Shown one piece after another: positions 38,077-45,093 of a stretch of 51,963 bases of DNA. Below the pieces are notes generated by a model. The model made no database searches. It was not told the DNA's origin and saw only the letters and a list, made by a program, of their open reading frames with translations. Numbering within the stretch: the stretch's first letter is position 1; each line of letters starts with the position of its first letter. This DNA is from an uncultured Actinomycetes bacterium. Lineage in GTDB: Bacteria; Actinomycetota; Acidimicrobiia; Acidimicrobiales; RAAP-2. The DNA lies in NCBI GenBank assembly GCA_903825305.1, contig CAIKAC010000001.1, forward strand, positions 1-51,963, read 5' to 3'. The translations under genes and the position numbers were made by a program.

Positions 38077-39332
38077 AGGTCGAACAGGGAACGGACGGCT
38101 TCGATGAGCCGCTCACCACGCAAGGTCCCGGCCGCATCTTTCAGCGCAACCGTCGGGCCATGCACCAGCTTGGCGAGTAGCGATCGAGTAATCGCGTCCA
38201 CGACCTCTCGTTGCTCATCGCTAAAGGTCGCTAGGTCGTGGTCGCGACGCTGTAACTCAGCCACACGAATTTCCTCAAAGTGTTCGCGCAGCGCCACCAC
38301 CGTCGGTGCGGCTCCCCGGCCTCGCTGGTCTTCAAGAAAACGAGTCACCTCATCAAGCACGATGTGAGCGGCTGCCTCAATTTCACCACGCCGACCTTGC
38401 ATGGCCGCATCAACTTCGCGGCCCAAATCTTCGACGTCCAATAGTGAGCAACTTGGCGAGGAAATCGATGGGGCAACACTTCGTGGCATGCCAAGATCCA
38501 CAATCAAGCGCAGCGTGGAGTCAGCCACCATCTCCTCATCGATGATCACGCCCTCTGCCTCAACCGCAGCAATCAAGACGTCGGCGTCACGCAGTTCTTG
38601 ACTCAAAGCATCAAAGGCGACAGCCCGAGAAACCTGTCCAACCGAGCTCACCAGCGTTTCGGCGGTGGCTAGGGTTCGATTCACCACAACGATGTCGCGC
38701 GGAGCGCTCACGCCGGTGGTGTCCACCAAGGCTTTGACTACCCCTGACCCCAAGGCTCCAGCCCCGAGCACCACTACCTTGCAATTGGCAAACGTGCCGC
38801 CGAGGTGGCGTTGCGCCATAGACACTGATGCTTGCGAGAACGATGTCGTTCCTCGGGCGATGGTGGTCTCACTGCGCACGCGACGTCCCGCTTGAATAGC
38901 ACTGCGAAACAGTGATTCAAGTTGAGGTCCCGCGGTCCCATCATCAAGCGCGCGCTCGATGGATCGGCGAATTTGTCCGAGCACCTCGGTCTCACCTGGC
39001 ACCACGGATTCGAGACCTGCAGCCACGCGGAACAAATGAACTGCTGCTCCGCGATCAAAAAACACCGATTCCAAGGACTCCACGTCCACCTGGTCTTTGC
39101 CAGCTCGACGAGCCAACAGTGCCGTGGCGTCATCGACCGCATCGTGAAAACGATCAGCCACGAGGTAAATCTCGGTGCGAAGACACGTGGAGACCAAGGC
39201 CACTTCTTGAATGTTCTCGTTCGCAATGAGCGAGCGCAAGACTCCCGAGATCTCAGCCTCGTTAATGGTCACCTGTTCAAGCAGATCTAACGGTGCCTTC
39301 GAGTGATCGAGACCAATGACGAGAGTAGGCAC
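38073..39332 (-). CDS. hemA: Glutamyl-tRNA reductase
   Basis: 419 residues from GTG at 39332, with GGGAGGG eight bases upstream. The catalytic Cys is C50 in VSTCLRTEIY; most family members have Asn where this one has Leu51. GLDHSKAPLDLLEQ and the dinucleotide motif VVLGAGALGSGVVKAL are present, followed by a C-terminal dimerisation helix region. It makes glutamate-1-semialdehyde from Glu-tRNA, the committed step to tetrapyrroles. It follows proC by 15 bases and overlaps hemC by four. Confidence 0.95.
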   Translation of the reverse strand: MPTLVIGLDHSKAPLDLLEQVTINEAEISGVLRSLIANENIQEVALVSTCLRTEIYLVADRFHDAVDDATALLARRAGKDQVDVESLESVFFDRGAAVHLFRVAAGLESVVPGETEVLGQIRRSIERALDDGTAGPQLESLFRSAIQAGRRVRSETTIARGTTSFSQASVSMAQRHLGGTFANCKVVVLGAGALGSGVVKALVDTTGVSAPRDIVVVNRTLATAETLVSSVGQVSRAVAFDALSQELRDADVLIAAVEAEGVIIDEEMVADSTLRLIVDLGMPRSVAPSISSPSCSLLDVEDLGREVDAAMQGRRGEIEAAAHIVLDEVTRFLEDQRGRGAAPTVVALREHFEEIRVAELQRRDHDLATFSDEQREVVDAITRSLLAKLVHGPTVALKDAAGTLRGERLIEAVRSLFDL

Positions 39333-39347
39333 TACGCACGCCCTCCC

Positions 39348-40154
39348 TTATCGCCCAAGATTCTTGGAACGCTCAGCCGAGGCCATGACGGCTTCAAAGA
39401 TCGCTGACCGCGCAGCACGAGATTCCAAGGCGCGCAAACCTGCGGCCGTTGTTCCACCAGGACTCGTGACAGCGGCACGAAGCGATTCGGGGGTCTCGCC
39501 GGTTTCCACGAGCATCTTGCCCGCTCCGTAGATTGTTTGTGCGGCCAAGGTGCTCGCGACGTCTCGCGACAATCCAGCTGCGACCCCTGCTTCAATGAGC
39601 GCCTCGGCGACCAAGAACAGATAGGCCGGCCCCGAACCTGACAAACCCGTCACCGCGTCAAGATGGCGCTCGGGCAAGCGAATCACCGCGCCTACCTTGC
39701 TCAAGAGATCCTCGGCCCAGTCCAAGTCATCCTTGGTTACATGGCTCCCGCCAGAAATGACCGTCATCCCAGCACCGACCAGTGCGGGGGTATTGGGCAT
39801 GGCGCGCACCACCGAAATCGGCCCCGGCAAGGTGGCCTCGAGTCGTTGGGCAGATACGCCAGCGACGACCGACAAAATTCGCTGCGCACCAAGACCGCCA
39901 ACCAAGCGACACACCGATTCGGCGATGTCTGGCTTGACCGCGAGCAATACTCCGGTCCTCTCGTCAAGGTGTTCAATCTCAGGGGTGTCAACCACGGTGA
40001 TCCCGGGGAATTCTTCGGCGAGCTCAAAACGTCGCTCGACACCCGGTTCCACCACCACAACGTCCCCAGGCTTTAATGACCCGCTCGCGAAGATGCCACT
40101 GAGCAGGGCTGAGCCCATGCGACCGCCGCCGAGGACCAATAGGGTTGCTGCCAT
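39348..40154 (-). CDS. proC: Pyrroline-5-carboxylate reductase
   Basis: 268 residues. LLVLGGGRMGSALLSGI is the N-terminal NAD(P) motif, VRAMPNTPALVGAGMTVI is central, and GLSGSGPAYLFL and VTSPGGTTAAGLRALE are the C-terminal family signature. It makes proline from pyrroline-5-carboxylate. It lies between the YbjN-like gene (26 bases) and hemA (15 bases), a proC-hemA neighbourhood also seen in other actinobacteria. Confidence 0.96.
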   Translation of the reverse strand: MAATLLVLGGGRMGSALLSGIFASGSLKPGDVVVVEPGVERRFELAEEFPGITVVDTPEIEHLDERTGVLLAVKPDIAESVCRLVGGLGAQRILSVVAGVSAQRLEATLPGPISVVRAMPNTPALVGAGMTVISGGSHVTKDDLDWAEDLLSKVGAVIRLPERHLDAVTGLSGSGPAYLFLVAEALIEAGVAAGLSRDVASTLAAQTIYGAGKMLVETGETPESLRAAVTSPGGTTAAGLRALESRAARSAIFEAVMASAERSKNLGR

Positions 40155-40180
40155 GCTTCAAGGCTACAACTCCTCGCCGA

Positions 40181-40666
40181 TCAGGCCTTTCTGCGCCTAT
40201 ATTTGCCCGGAAAAGCCAAGGCCATCGCGGTGGCGAAATGATCTTCGACATAGGCCAGCATTAAACCGGCAAGATCATCGAGCGTGTCTGAACTCAGAGA
40301 CCGAGCTGAGATGCGCCCCATGAGATAGATGGCTTCTTCTGGGCCTATGGCGAAGGCCATGGCTCGCAGGTGTGCATTTCTCTTCATGAGATAGCTCAAC
40401 ACGGGGGTCTCATTGCCCTCGAGACAGGGCATGAACTGTGTTTCGTATTGCAGAGTCCGCTGATCAAGGGTGAACCAGATGGTGATGTATTCGCGATCAA
40501 TGCCTTCAAAGCGCAGCAGCCATCGATCACGAGCATCGGGGCCACCGGCGGCGATGTACTCATAGCCCACCGCAACTTGGGTTTCCATGAGATCTTCAGC
40601 CCATGCGCACAACGTGGTGACAGCGGCGTGGCGCTCTGCCTCGCTCAGGAGCTCAGCCGCCTCCAC
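40181..40666 (-). CDS. YbjN-domain protein
   Basis: 161 residues from a GTG inside the mshA 3' end region (three bases after the mshA stop). The fold pattern, with LRFEGIDREYITIWFTLDQRTLQYETQF and then a run of helices including YLMKRNAHLRAMAFAI, matches the YbjN / type III secretion chaperone-like family. Such proteins are a constant partner of mshA in actinobacteria (mycobacterial Rv0487). No catalytic residue is visible; a binding or regulatory role is likely. No clear ribosome-binding site precedes the GTG. Confidence 0.8.
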   Translation of the reverse strand: MEAAELLSEAERHAAVTTLCAWAEDLMETQVAVGYEYIAAGGPDARDRWLLRFEGIDREYITIWFTLDQRTLQYETQFMPCLEGNETPVLSYLMKRNAHLRAMAFAIGPEEAIYLMGRISARSLSSDTLDDLAGLMLAYVEDHFATAMALAFPGKYRRRKA

Positions 40667-40669
40667 CGG

Positions 40670-41932
40670 TTATCGGCAACTCACGAGTTGTCGAGAGCAC
40701 AGGCGCTCAAAGAGATCGTCGAGTCGCTCTGCCGCTGCCCTCCACGAGTAACGACGAGCGTCAAGAACCGCAGCGTGAGCCATGGTGTCATACCCATGGC
40801 GGTCCTCAAGAAGTTTTGAGGCCGCAAAGGCGAATGCTCCAGGGTCATGACCCTCGACCAACACGCCAGTCACACCATCTTGAATGACCGTGGTGAGACC
40901 CCCCACGGCTGAAGCAATGGTGGGGGTGCCACAGGTAGCCGATTCCAGAGCCACGAGGCCAAAACTCTCTGAGCGCGATGGACAAATCGTCACATCGGCC
41001 GCGCGGTAATACGAACTCAACAGTTCGTGAGGTTGTGGCGGGCGAAATATCACAGCATCTTCGAGGTGGTGTTGTGCCACGAATTCATGAAGCTGCGCCA
41101 TGGTGGCTTCGCCGTGCACGCCAGAGGGGCCACCAACGATGACCAAGGTCGCACGTTGGCCTTGAGCGCGCAACAGCGCCAAGGCTTCAAGGGCAACGTT
41201 GGCACCTTTTAACGGCTGGATGCGACCGACAAACAAGAGGAGCGGACCAGTGTCGGGCAAATGAAGGGCTCGTCGCGCTTGGGCTCTATTGCCCGGTGCG
41301 AAGAACGCATGGTCCACTCCTGGAGCCACAATTTCAACTTGTTCGGGTCGCGCGCCATACAGGCTCATGAGTTGCTCAGCTTCCACCGAACAAGAAGCCA
41401 ACACCGCATCAGAACAACCAATGATGGTGGTTTCTGCTTCAGCTCTCCAGGGAGCGTCACGCTCTTCGGGTACCGCCTCGGCCTTCACGCGATCCAAGGT
41501 GTGGAAGGTCGAAACCAGTGGCAGGTCCAACTCATGTTTGATGATGTGGCCCGCAAGGCCCGACAGCCAGTAGTTGCCATGAACAATGTCGTAAGGCCCA
41601 CCATCAGCGGCGCTCAAGGGACTGCCCGATGCTGTCGTCATCTGCGACAGCACGCGATCGGTGAATTCCGGCACGACCGCTCCGAGATCTTCTTTCGCCA
41701 TGGGACTTTCAGCGCCAGCGGCAACGTGGTGGACCACAAAACCGGGCTCGAGCACTACTGAGCGAGCGAGATCGGCACTGGTTGACCTGGTGAATACATC
41801 GCAGCGATGTCCCTTGCGAGCCAATGCGGCGGCGAGTTCGCGGACGTAAACGTTCATCCCCCCACCGTCGCCAGTGCCCGGCTGAGCCAGCGGGGAAGTG
41901 TGCATAGAGAGAATCGCGATGCGTTTCGTCAT
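40670..41932 (-). CDS. mshA: D-inositol-3-phosphate glycosyltransferase (mycothiol step 1)
   Basis: 420 residues of GT4 glycosyltransferase. GGGMNVYVRELAAALARKGH near the N terminus, VHGNYWLSGLAG and STFHTLDRVKAEAV, FVGRIQPLKG and the EX7E motif in ESFGLVALESATCGTP match MshA. It joins GlcNAc from UDP-GlcNAc to inositol-3-phosphate, the first reaction of mycothiol synthesis. The ATG overlaps the upstream HTH gene by four bases (ATGA). Confidence 0.94.
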   Translation of the reverse strand: MTKRIAILSMHTSPLAQPGTGDGGGMNVYVRELAAALARKGHRCDVFTRSTSADLARSVVLEPGFVVHHVAAGAESPMAKEDLGAVVPEFTDRVLSQMTTASGSPLSAADGGPYDIVHGNYWLSGLAGHIIKHELDLPLVSTFHTLDRVKAEAVPEERDAPWRAEAETTIIGCSDAVLASCSVEAEQLMSLYGARPEQVEIVAPGVDHAFFAPGNRAQARRALHLPDTGPLLLFVGRIQPLKGANVALEALALLRAQGQRATLVIVGGPSGVHGEATMAQLHEFVAQHHLEDAVIFRPPQPHELLSSYYRAADVTICPSRSESFGLVALESATCGTPTIASAVGGLTTVIQDGVTGVLVEGHDPGAFAFAASKLLEDRHGYDTMAHAAVLDARRYSWRAAAERLDDLFERLCSRQLVSCR

Positions 41933-42321
41933 GCTTGATCGACCTCTACTGACTCTGGTGTTGCTCGGACTTCGGCGTTGCCCACAAAGGATCGATAAAT
42001 CTGAATCAAAGCCTGACGTTGTTCGGCGTTGAGTTTGGGATCACCCAAGATATGTTCCACTAAGTCGCCGGTATCTTCTCGTTCCAAAATGCCCGCCCGT
42101 ACATAGAGCGTTTCAGCGGAAATGGCTAAGCCCCGAGCAATTTGCTGCAGGATCTCTGCACTGGGTCGGCGGAGGCCACGTTCAATCTGAGAAAGGTAGG
42201 GATTGGAAATCCCCGCAACTTCTGAGAGCCGACGCAGGCTCATGCGCGCACTTGATCGTTGTTGGCGAATGAAGTCGCCAAGATCAACGAGACGCTGGGC
42301 GGGGTCGTTGCGCACCATCAC
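41929..42321 (-). CDS. XRE-family HTH regulator (Rv0474-like)
   Basis: 130 residues. A helix-turn-helix of the Cro/CI type spans about residues 27-80, with SLRRLSEVAGISNPYLSQIE as recognition core followed by RGLRRPSAEILQQIARGL. The arrangement RNDPAQRLVDLGDFIRQQR-HTH-SAETLYVRAGIL is very like a conserved actinobacterial regulator near mshA. No ligand domain is evident beyond a ~45-residue helical tail. A GTG at 42321 or ATG at 42318 may start it; an AGG lies closer to the ATG. It starts 10 bases after the peptidase gene, so is probably co-transcribed with it. Confidence 0.86.
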   Translation of the reverse strand: MMVRNDPAQRLVDLGDFIRQQRSSARMSLRRLSEVAGISNPYLSQIERGLRRPSAEILQQIARGLAISAETLYVRAGILEREDTGDLVEHILGDPKLNAEQRQALIQIYRSFVGNAEVRATPESVEVDQA

Positions 42322-42331
42322 AGCCTAGGAC

Positions 42332-42745
42332 CTATGCCCCACCGTGCACCCGGTTGTAGCGCCGAACGAGCTTCCATGGGAGTTGGTTGAGCGCCACGGG
42401 GCCAAAATCACGGCTATCGGTCGATGCCGCGGGGTTGTCACCTCTTACCGTGGCCTCTCCATTGGTGATTGCAGTGATGCGTTTGACGATGAGACGATCC
42501 CCACCAGGCCGAGGGTCATGGAGCGCGACGATTACGCCAACGCTTAAGCCCGAGGGCCGAGTGATGCGACGAAATAACAGTCGGTCCCCGGGCAGCAGGG
42601 TTGGAATCATCGAATTGCCTTCGACTTCAAGCCGCAAGAACCAACGATTCGCCCCGATGCCCAAAACCGCTACCACGGCCGCGAGAATCATTGGGCGTAG
42701 CCAACGACGCGGTGGGGTCGCTAAGGTCTCAGTCACACCATTCAT
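42332..42745 (-). CDS. S26 signal peptidase, Ni-SOD maturation protease (SodX)
   Basis: 137 residues. One N-terminal membrane segment (17-36) is followed by the S26 motifs: Ser45 in GNSMIPTLLPGD and Lys88 in LIVKRI, then RGDNPAASTDSRDFG. The size and layout match the short peptidases paired with nickel superoxide dismutase, which remove the leader so that His becomes the first residue and Ni ligand. It diverges from sodN with 55 bases between, which supports that function. Confidence 0.9.
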   Translation of the reverse strand: MNGVTETLATPPRRWLRPMILAAVVAVLGIGANRWFLRLEVEGNSMIPTLLPGDRLLFRRITRPSGLSVGVIVALHDPRPGGDRLIVKRITAITNGEATVRGDNPAASTDSRDFGPVALNQLPWKLVRRYNRVHGGA

Positions 42746-42775
42746 TATTCACGGTGGCCGTCTCATGGCGAGCGG

Positions 42776-42786
42776 TTGACCGTCAA
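42776..42786. promoter_or_regulatory. 11-base palindrome in the sodX/sodN divergent region, possible operator
   Basis: TTGAC-C-GTCAA sits 14 bases before the sodN ATG, within the 55-base divergent gap. A regulator bound there could repress both genes. The TTGACC also resembles a -35 hexamer for sodN, but no proper -10 lies at 17 bases within the leader, so I favour an operator. AGGAG at six bases from the ATG is the sodN ribosome-binding site. Confidence 0.35.
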
Positions 42787-42800
42787 AGACAGGAGACACG

Positions 42801-43217
42801 ATGCGCCTTATCGACCGAGTACTCACCCTGGCGGACCGGGTCATTGCCCCGGCCACCGTTTCAGCTCACTGCGACCTTCCCTGCGGCGTTTACGACCCAG
42901 CCCAGGCACGCATTGAAGCTCAGAGTGTGAAGGCCACCCAAGAGAAGATCAACGCTTCAGAAGACCACGACTTCATTACCCGTGGCCTCATCATCAAAGA
43001 AGAGCGCGCCGAGATGGTCAAGCACCACCTCTGGGTTCTGTGGACTGACTACTTCAAGCCCGAGCACCTCGAAAAGCACCCCAACCTTCACGACTTGGTC
43101 TGGAAGGCCACGAAGACCGCGGGTGAAACCAAGAAGACGAATGACCCAGCAGTTGGTCAGCGCCTGCTTGACGAAATCGACGCCATTGCTGAGATCTTCT
43201 GGGACACCAAGAAGTAA
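42801..43217 (+). CDS. sodN: Nickel-type superoxide dismutase
   Basis: 138 residues. Ni hook HCDLPCGVYDP begins at residue 23, so cleavage after Ala22 gives a 116-residue mature enzyme whose N-terminal amine, His1, Cys2 and Cys6 bind Ni. The leader (MRLIDRVLTLADRVIAPATV) is not a secretion signal: it is removed in the cytoplasm by the peptidase encoded divergently. The rest is the four-helix bundle with HHLWVLWTDYFKP. It disproportionates superoxide. Nickel dependence implies nickel uptake genes elsewhere. Confidence 0.96.
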   Translation: MRLIDRVLTLADRVIAPATVSAHCDLPCGVYDPAQARIEAQSVKATQEKINASEDHDFITRGLIIKEERAEMVKHHLWVLWTDYFKPEHLEKHPNLHDLVWKATKTAGETKKTNDPAVGQRLLDEIDAIAEIFWDTKK

Positions 43218-43246
43218 CGAATACCGCAATCGTTTTGTCAGCCGAG

Positions 43247-43288
43247 ACGACGGCTGAGTCCTGGCCTCGCTAGCGACTCAGCCGTCGT
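43247..43288. terminator. Strong bidirectional hairpin between sodN and the DksA-like gene
   Basis: ACGACGGCTGAGTC (43247-43260) and GACTCAGCCGTCGT (43275-43288) form a perfect 14-pair inverted repeat around a 14-base loop, followed by TTTCTCGTT on the plus strand. It begins 29 bases after the sodN stop. The minus-strand DksA-like gene ends at 43278, inside the right arm, so its stop codon is part of the hairpin. Confidence 0.85.
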
Positions 43289-43472
43289 TTCTCGTTAAGG
43301 CACAACTCGTGCAGCGAGTAGCGGTGGCATCGACTGACAAGCGCTGGTCATCAATAGCGCTGCCACAAGCCTCGCAACTTCCGTAGCTCCCGTCGTCGAG
43401 TCGAGCCATGGCGGCTTCGACGGCGTCAAGGGTTGCGGTCAGATCATTGAGTTCGCTCACGCTCTCAGACAC
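43278..43472 (-). CDS. Short TraR/DksA-like zinc-finger protein
   Basis: 64 residues from a GTG that shares one base with the stop of the upstream channel gene (TAGTG). An N-terminal helix (LNDLTATLDAVEAAMARLDDG) leads into CEACG and CTSC, four Cys in the C4 zinc finger of TraR/DksA. At about half the usual length it lacks the long coiled coil with its tip Asp residues, so it may bind RNA polymerase differently or not at all. Actinobacterial relatives such as CarD-type regulators are unrelated in sequence. Confidence 0.8.
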   Translation of the reverse strand: MSESVSELNDLTATLDAVEAAMARLDDGSYGSCEACGSAIDDQRLSVDATATRCTSCALTRNDG

Positions 43473-44218
43473 TAGTCATCCTTGAGCGCCCTGGCGCCAA
43501 GCTTGGTGGAACGCGCCACCGCCGCAGCGCCGAGATTACCCACCAAGAGGGCAACCACCGTTACCAAGTAGAGCTGGCCCAGTACGGCTTCACTCACCGA
43601 AAGCGTCCTGCCCAAATTGGCCGCCGCCGTGAAGTCTCCGTAGCCCACGGTGGTCATGGTGGCGAACGAGAAGTAGATGAAGGTGCTTGAAGTCCCCATC
43701 CGGTGGTCAGTGAAAAATGGCGTCCCGCCTGCGCCCTGCACCAATCGGAACAACAAGGCGTAGAACAGGCCAAGCATGATGTACAAACTCAGCGCTGCGA
43801 GCACCGTCTGCATGTTGAGTTGACGCTCGCGAATGACCCCACGAATGATGGCAATGGGACCAACGATTAAGAGCAAGGCGGTGAGGCCAGCCGCCGTGAT
43901 ATCTGCGAGGCGGCCGGTGTAAAAGAGTTGGGCAATGCCGCTGCCAACACCCAAGATGCTCGCCGTCCATGCGGCAATAAACCAAAAATGTTTGGACCCA
44001 GAGGCTTTCAAGGTCATAAGGAGCGTTGTCGACAGCGTCACCGTCATGATGAGGGGAACCCAGCGACTTTGTGGCAGAGCACCCGCCAAGAAAAAGGTCA
44101 GGAGCAACAATCCCAGCACGAAGGAGTACTGATACGTCGCTTCGTGATGGTCACGCAACGACCGGCGACGCGAGTCCTCTTCGTCGCCGTCTTCAATCAT
44201 CGCCACTTCTTCACTCAT
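43472..44218 (-). CDS. Voltage-gated-like potassium channel family protein
   Basis: 248 residues. The selectivity filter TVGYGD lies near residue 187 in a pore loop (FSFATMTTVGYGDFTAAANLG), flanked by pore helices. Before it are about four hydrophobic segments, so the protein has a six-helix layout without an obvious charged S4. A short cytoplasmic tail (ARSTKLGARALKDD) follows. A potassium channel involved in membrane potential or osmotic balance is the natural reading. The acidic N terminus (EEVAMIEDGDEEDS) is polar and probably cytoplasmic. Confidence 0.86.
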   Translation of the reverse strand: MSEEVAMIEDGDEEDSRRRSLRDHHEATYQYSFVLGLLLLTFFLAGALPQSRWVPLIMTVTLSTTLLMTLKASGSKHFWFIAAWTASILGVGSGIAQLFYTGRLADITAAGLTALLLIVGPIAIIRGVIRERQLNMQTVLAALSLYIMLGLFYALLFRLVQGAGGTPFFTDHRMGTSSTFIYFSFATMTTVGYGDFTAAANLGRTLSVSEAVLGQLYLVTVVALLVGNLGAAAVARSTKLGARALKDD

Positions 44219-44282
44219 GCCTAATCTCCTCGACTTCTATGTTCCTAGATTGTCGCTACCATTCGCGCGATAGGTGGGGTCA

Positions 44283-44311
44283 TTGCCTTTCGACCCGCGA
44301 AAAACTAGCGT
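44283..44311 (+). promoter_or_regulatory. Candidate promoter of the lipoprotein gene
   Basis: TTGCCT (44283-44288), 17 bases, TAGCGT (44306-44311). The start of transcription would lie within a few bases of the ATG at 44320, so a leaderless or very short-leader message is likely; this agrees with the absence of a well-spaced ribosome-binding site. Confidence 0.35.
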
Positions 44312-44319
44312 CCGCAGGG

Positions 44320-45060
44320 ATGTTTCGTCGTTTTGCTCCTCTTGTCCTCGTTGCTAGCAGCGCCTTTGTGCTCGGTGGCTGTTTCAGTAGTGGGCCGGCT
44401 CCCACCACCACAACAACCTTTCCGAAATCAGGTTTGGCCACCGAACCGGCAAGCTCCATTCTCTACAAAGCCTGTGGTGCTACTCGGGAACTGACCAGCG
44501 CAACGATGAGCACGACCTTCTTCCACCCCGCACTGTCGAGCAACTATTCATCGGGAACATGGACGGTGGGCCCAGGAGGAAGTTCAGGGACGATTACCAC
44601 CAAGGGATTCGGAACGGTTTCAGTGATCTCTACGCCCTTATCGATTTACCTCAAAGCCAACGCCAAATTCTGGACGAATCTGAGTGCAAGTTTCGCCACT
44701 CATGCCACCACGTTGGCGTCTCAATGGGTTGCCGTGAGCGTCGATAGTCCTTCATTCCCCCTGGTCTCACCACTTGCGGATCTCGGCAGTATGACCAGGG
44801 TCCTCGCAGGTTGCTTCAATCCACCAAACACCGCCGGTATTGGTTCTGCGAACGGCATTCCCCTCGTCTACCTCCACGTCCATGGAGGTTCTGGAACCCA
44901 AGCGCTCGGCGTGGCCCTTCGCGGTGACCCACTCATCATCACCATGACTCAATTCTCCGGGTCCTACACCCTGTCGACTACTACCTTGTCGAATTTCAAT
45001 GCAGCGACGTCGATTAGTGCTCCAAGTTCAGCCGCCCCCATTGCGAGTTTGCTGAAATAA
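44320..45060 (+). CDS. Putative lipoprotein of unknown function
   Basis: 246 residues from ATG at 44320. A signal peptide (MFRRFAPLVLVASSAFVLGGC) ends in the lipobox L-G-G-C, so Cys21 would be lipidated. The mature part begins with a Thr/Pro-rich spacer, then a Ser/Thr/Gly-rich domain of about 200 residues with beta-strand-like alternation and two Cys (KACGAT and AGCFNPP). It resembles the LppX/LprG-type lipoproteins only in general composition; I see no decisive motif. A longer frame upstream to 44071 is the antisense of the channel gene. Confidence 0.78.
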   Translation: MFRRFAPLVLVASSAFVLGGCFSSGPAPTTTTTFPKSGLATEPASSILYKACGATRELTSATMSTTFFHPALSSNYSSGTWTVGPGGSSGTITTKGFGTVSVISTPLSIYLKANAKFWTNLSASFATHATTLASQWVAVSVDSPSFPLVSPLADLGSMTRVLAGCFNPPNTAGIGSANGIPLVYLHVHGGSGTQALGVALRGDPLIITMTQFSGSYTLSTTTLSNFNAATSISAPSSAAPIASLLK

Positions 45061-45093
45061 GCGATTTCCTCTCCGCTCAGTTAGCCTGATTTC

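Noticed and set aside
44071-44319. Extension of the lipoprotein frame upstream, adding 83 residues
   Set aside because: It runs antisense through the channel gene start and would bury the signal peptide and lipobox; the ATG at 44320 is clearly better.
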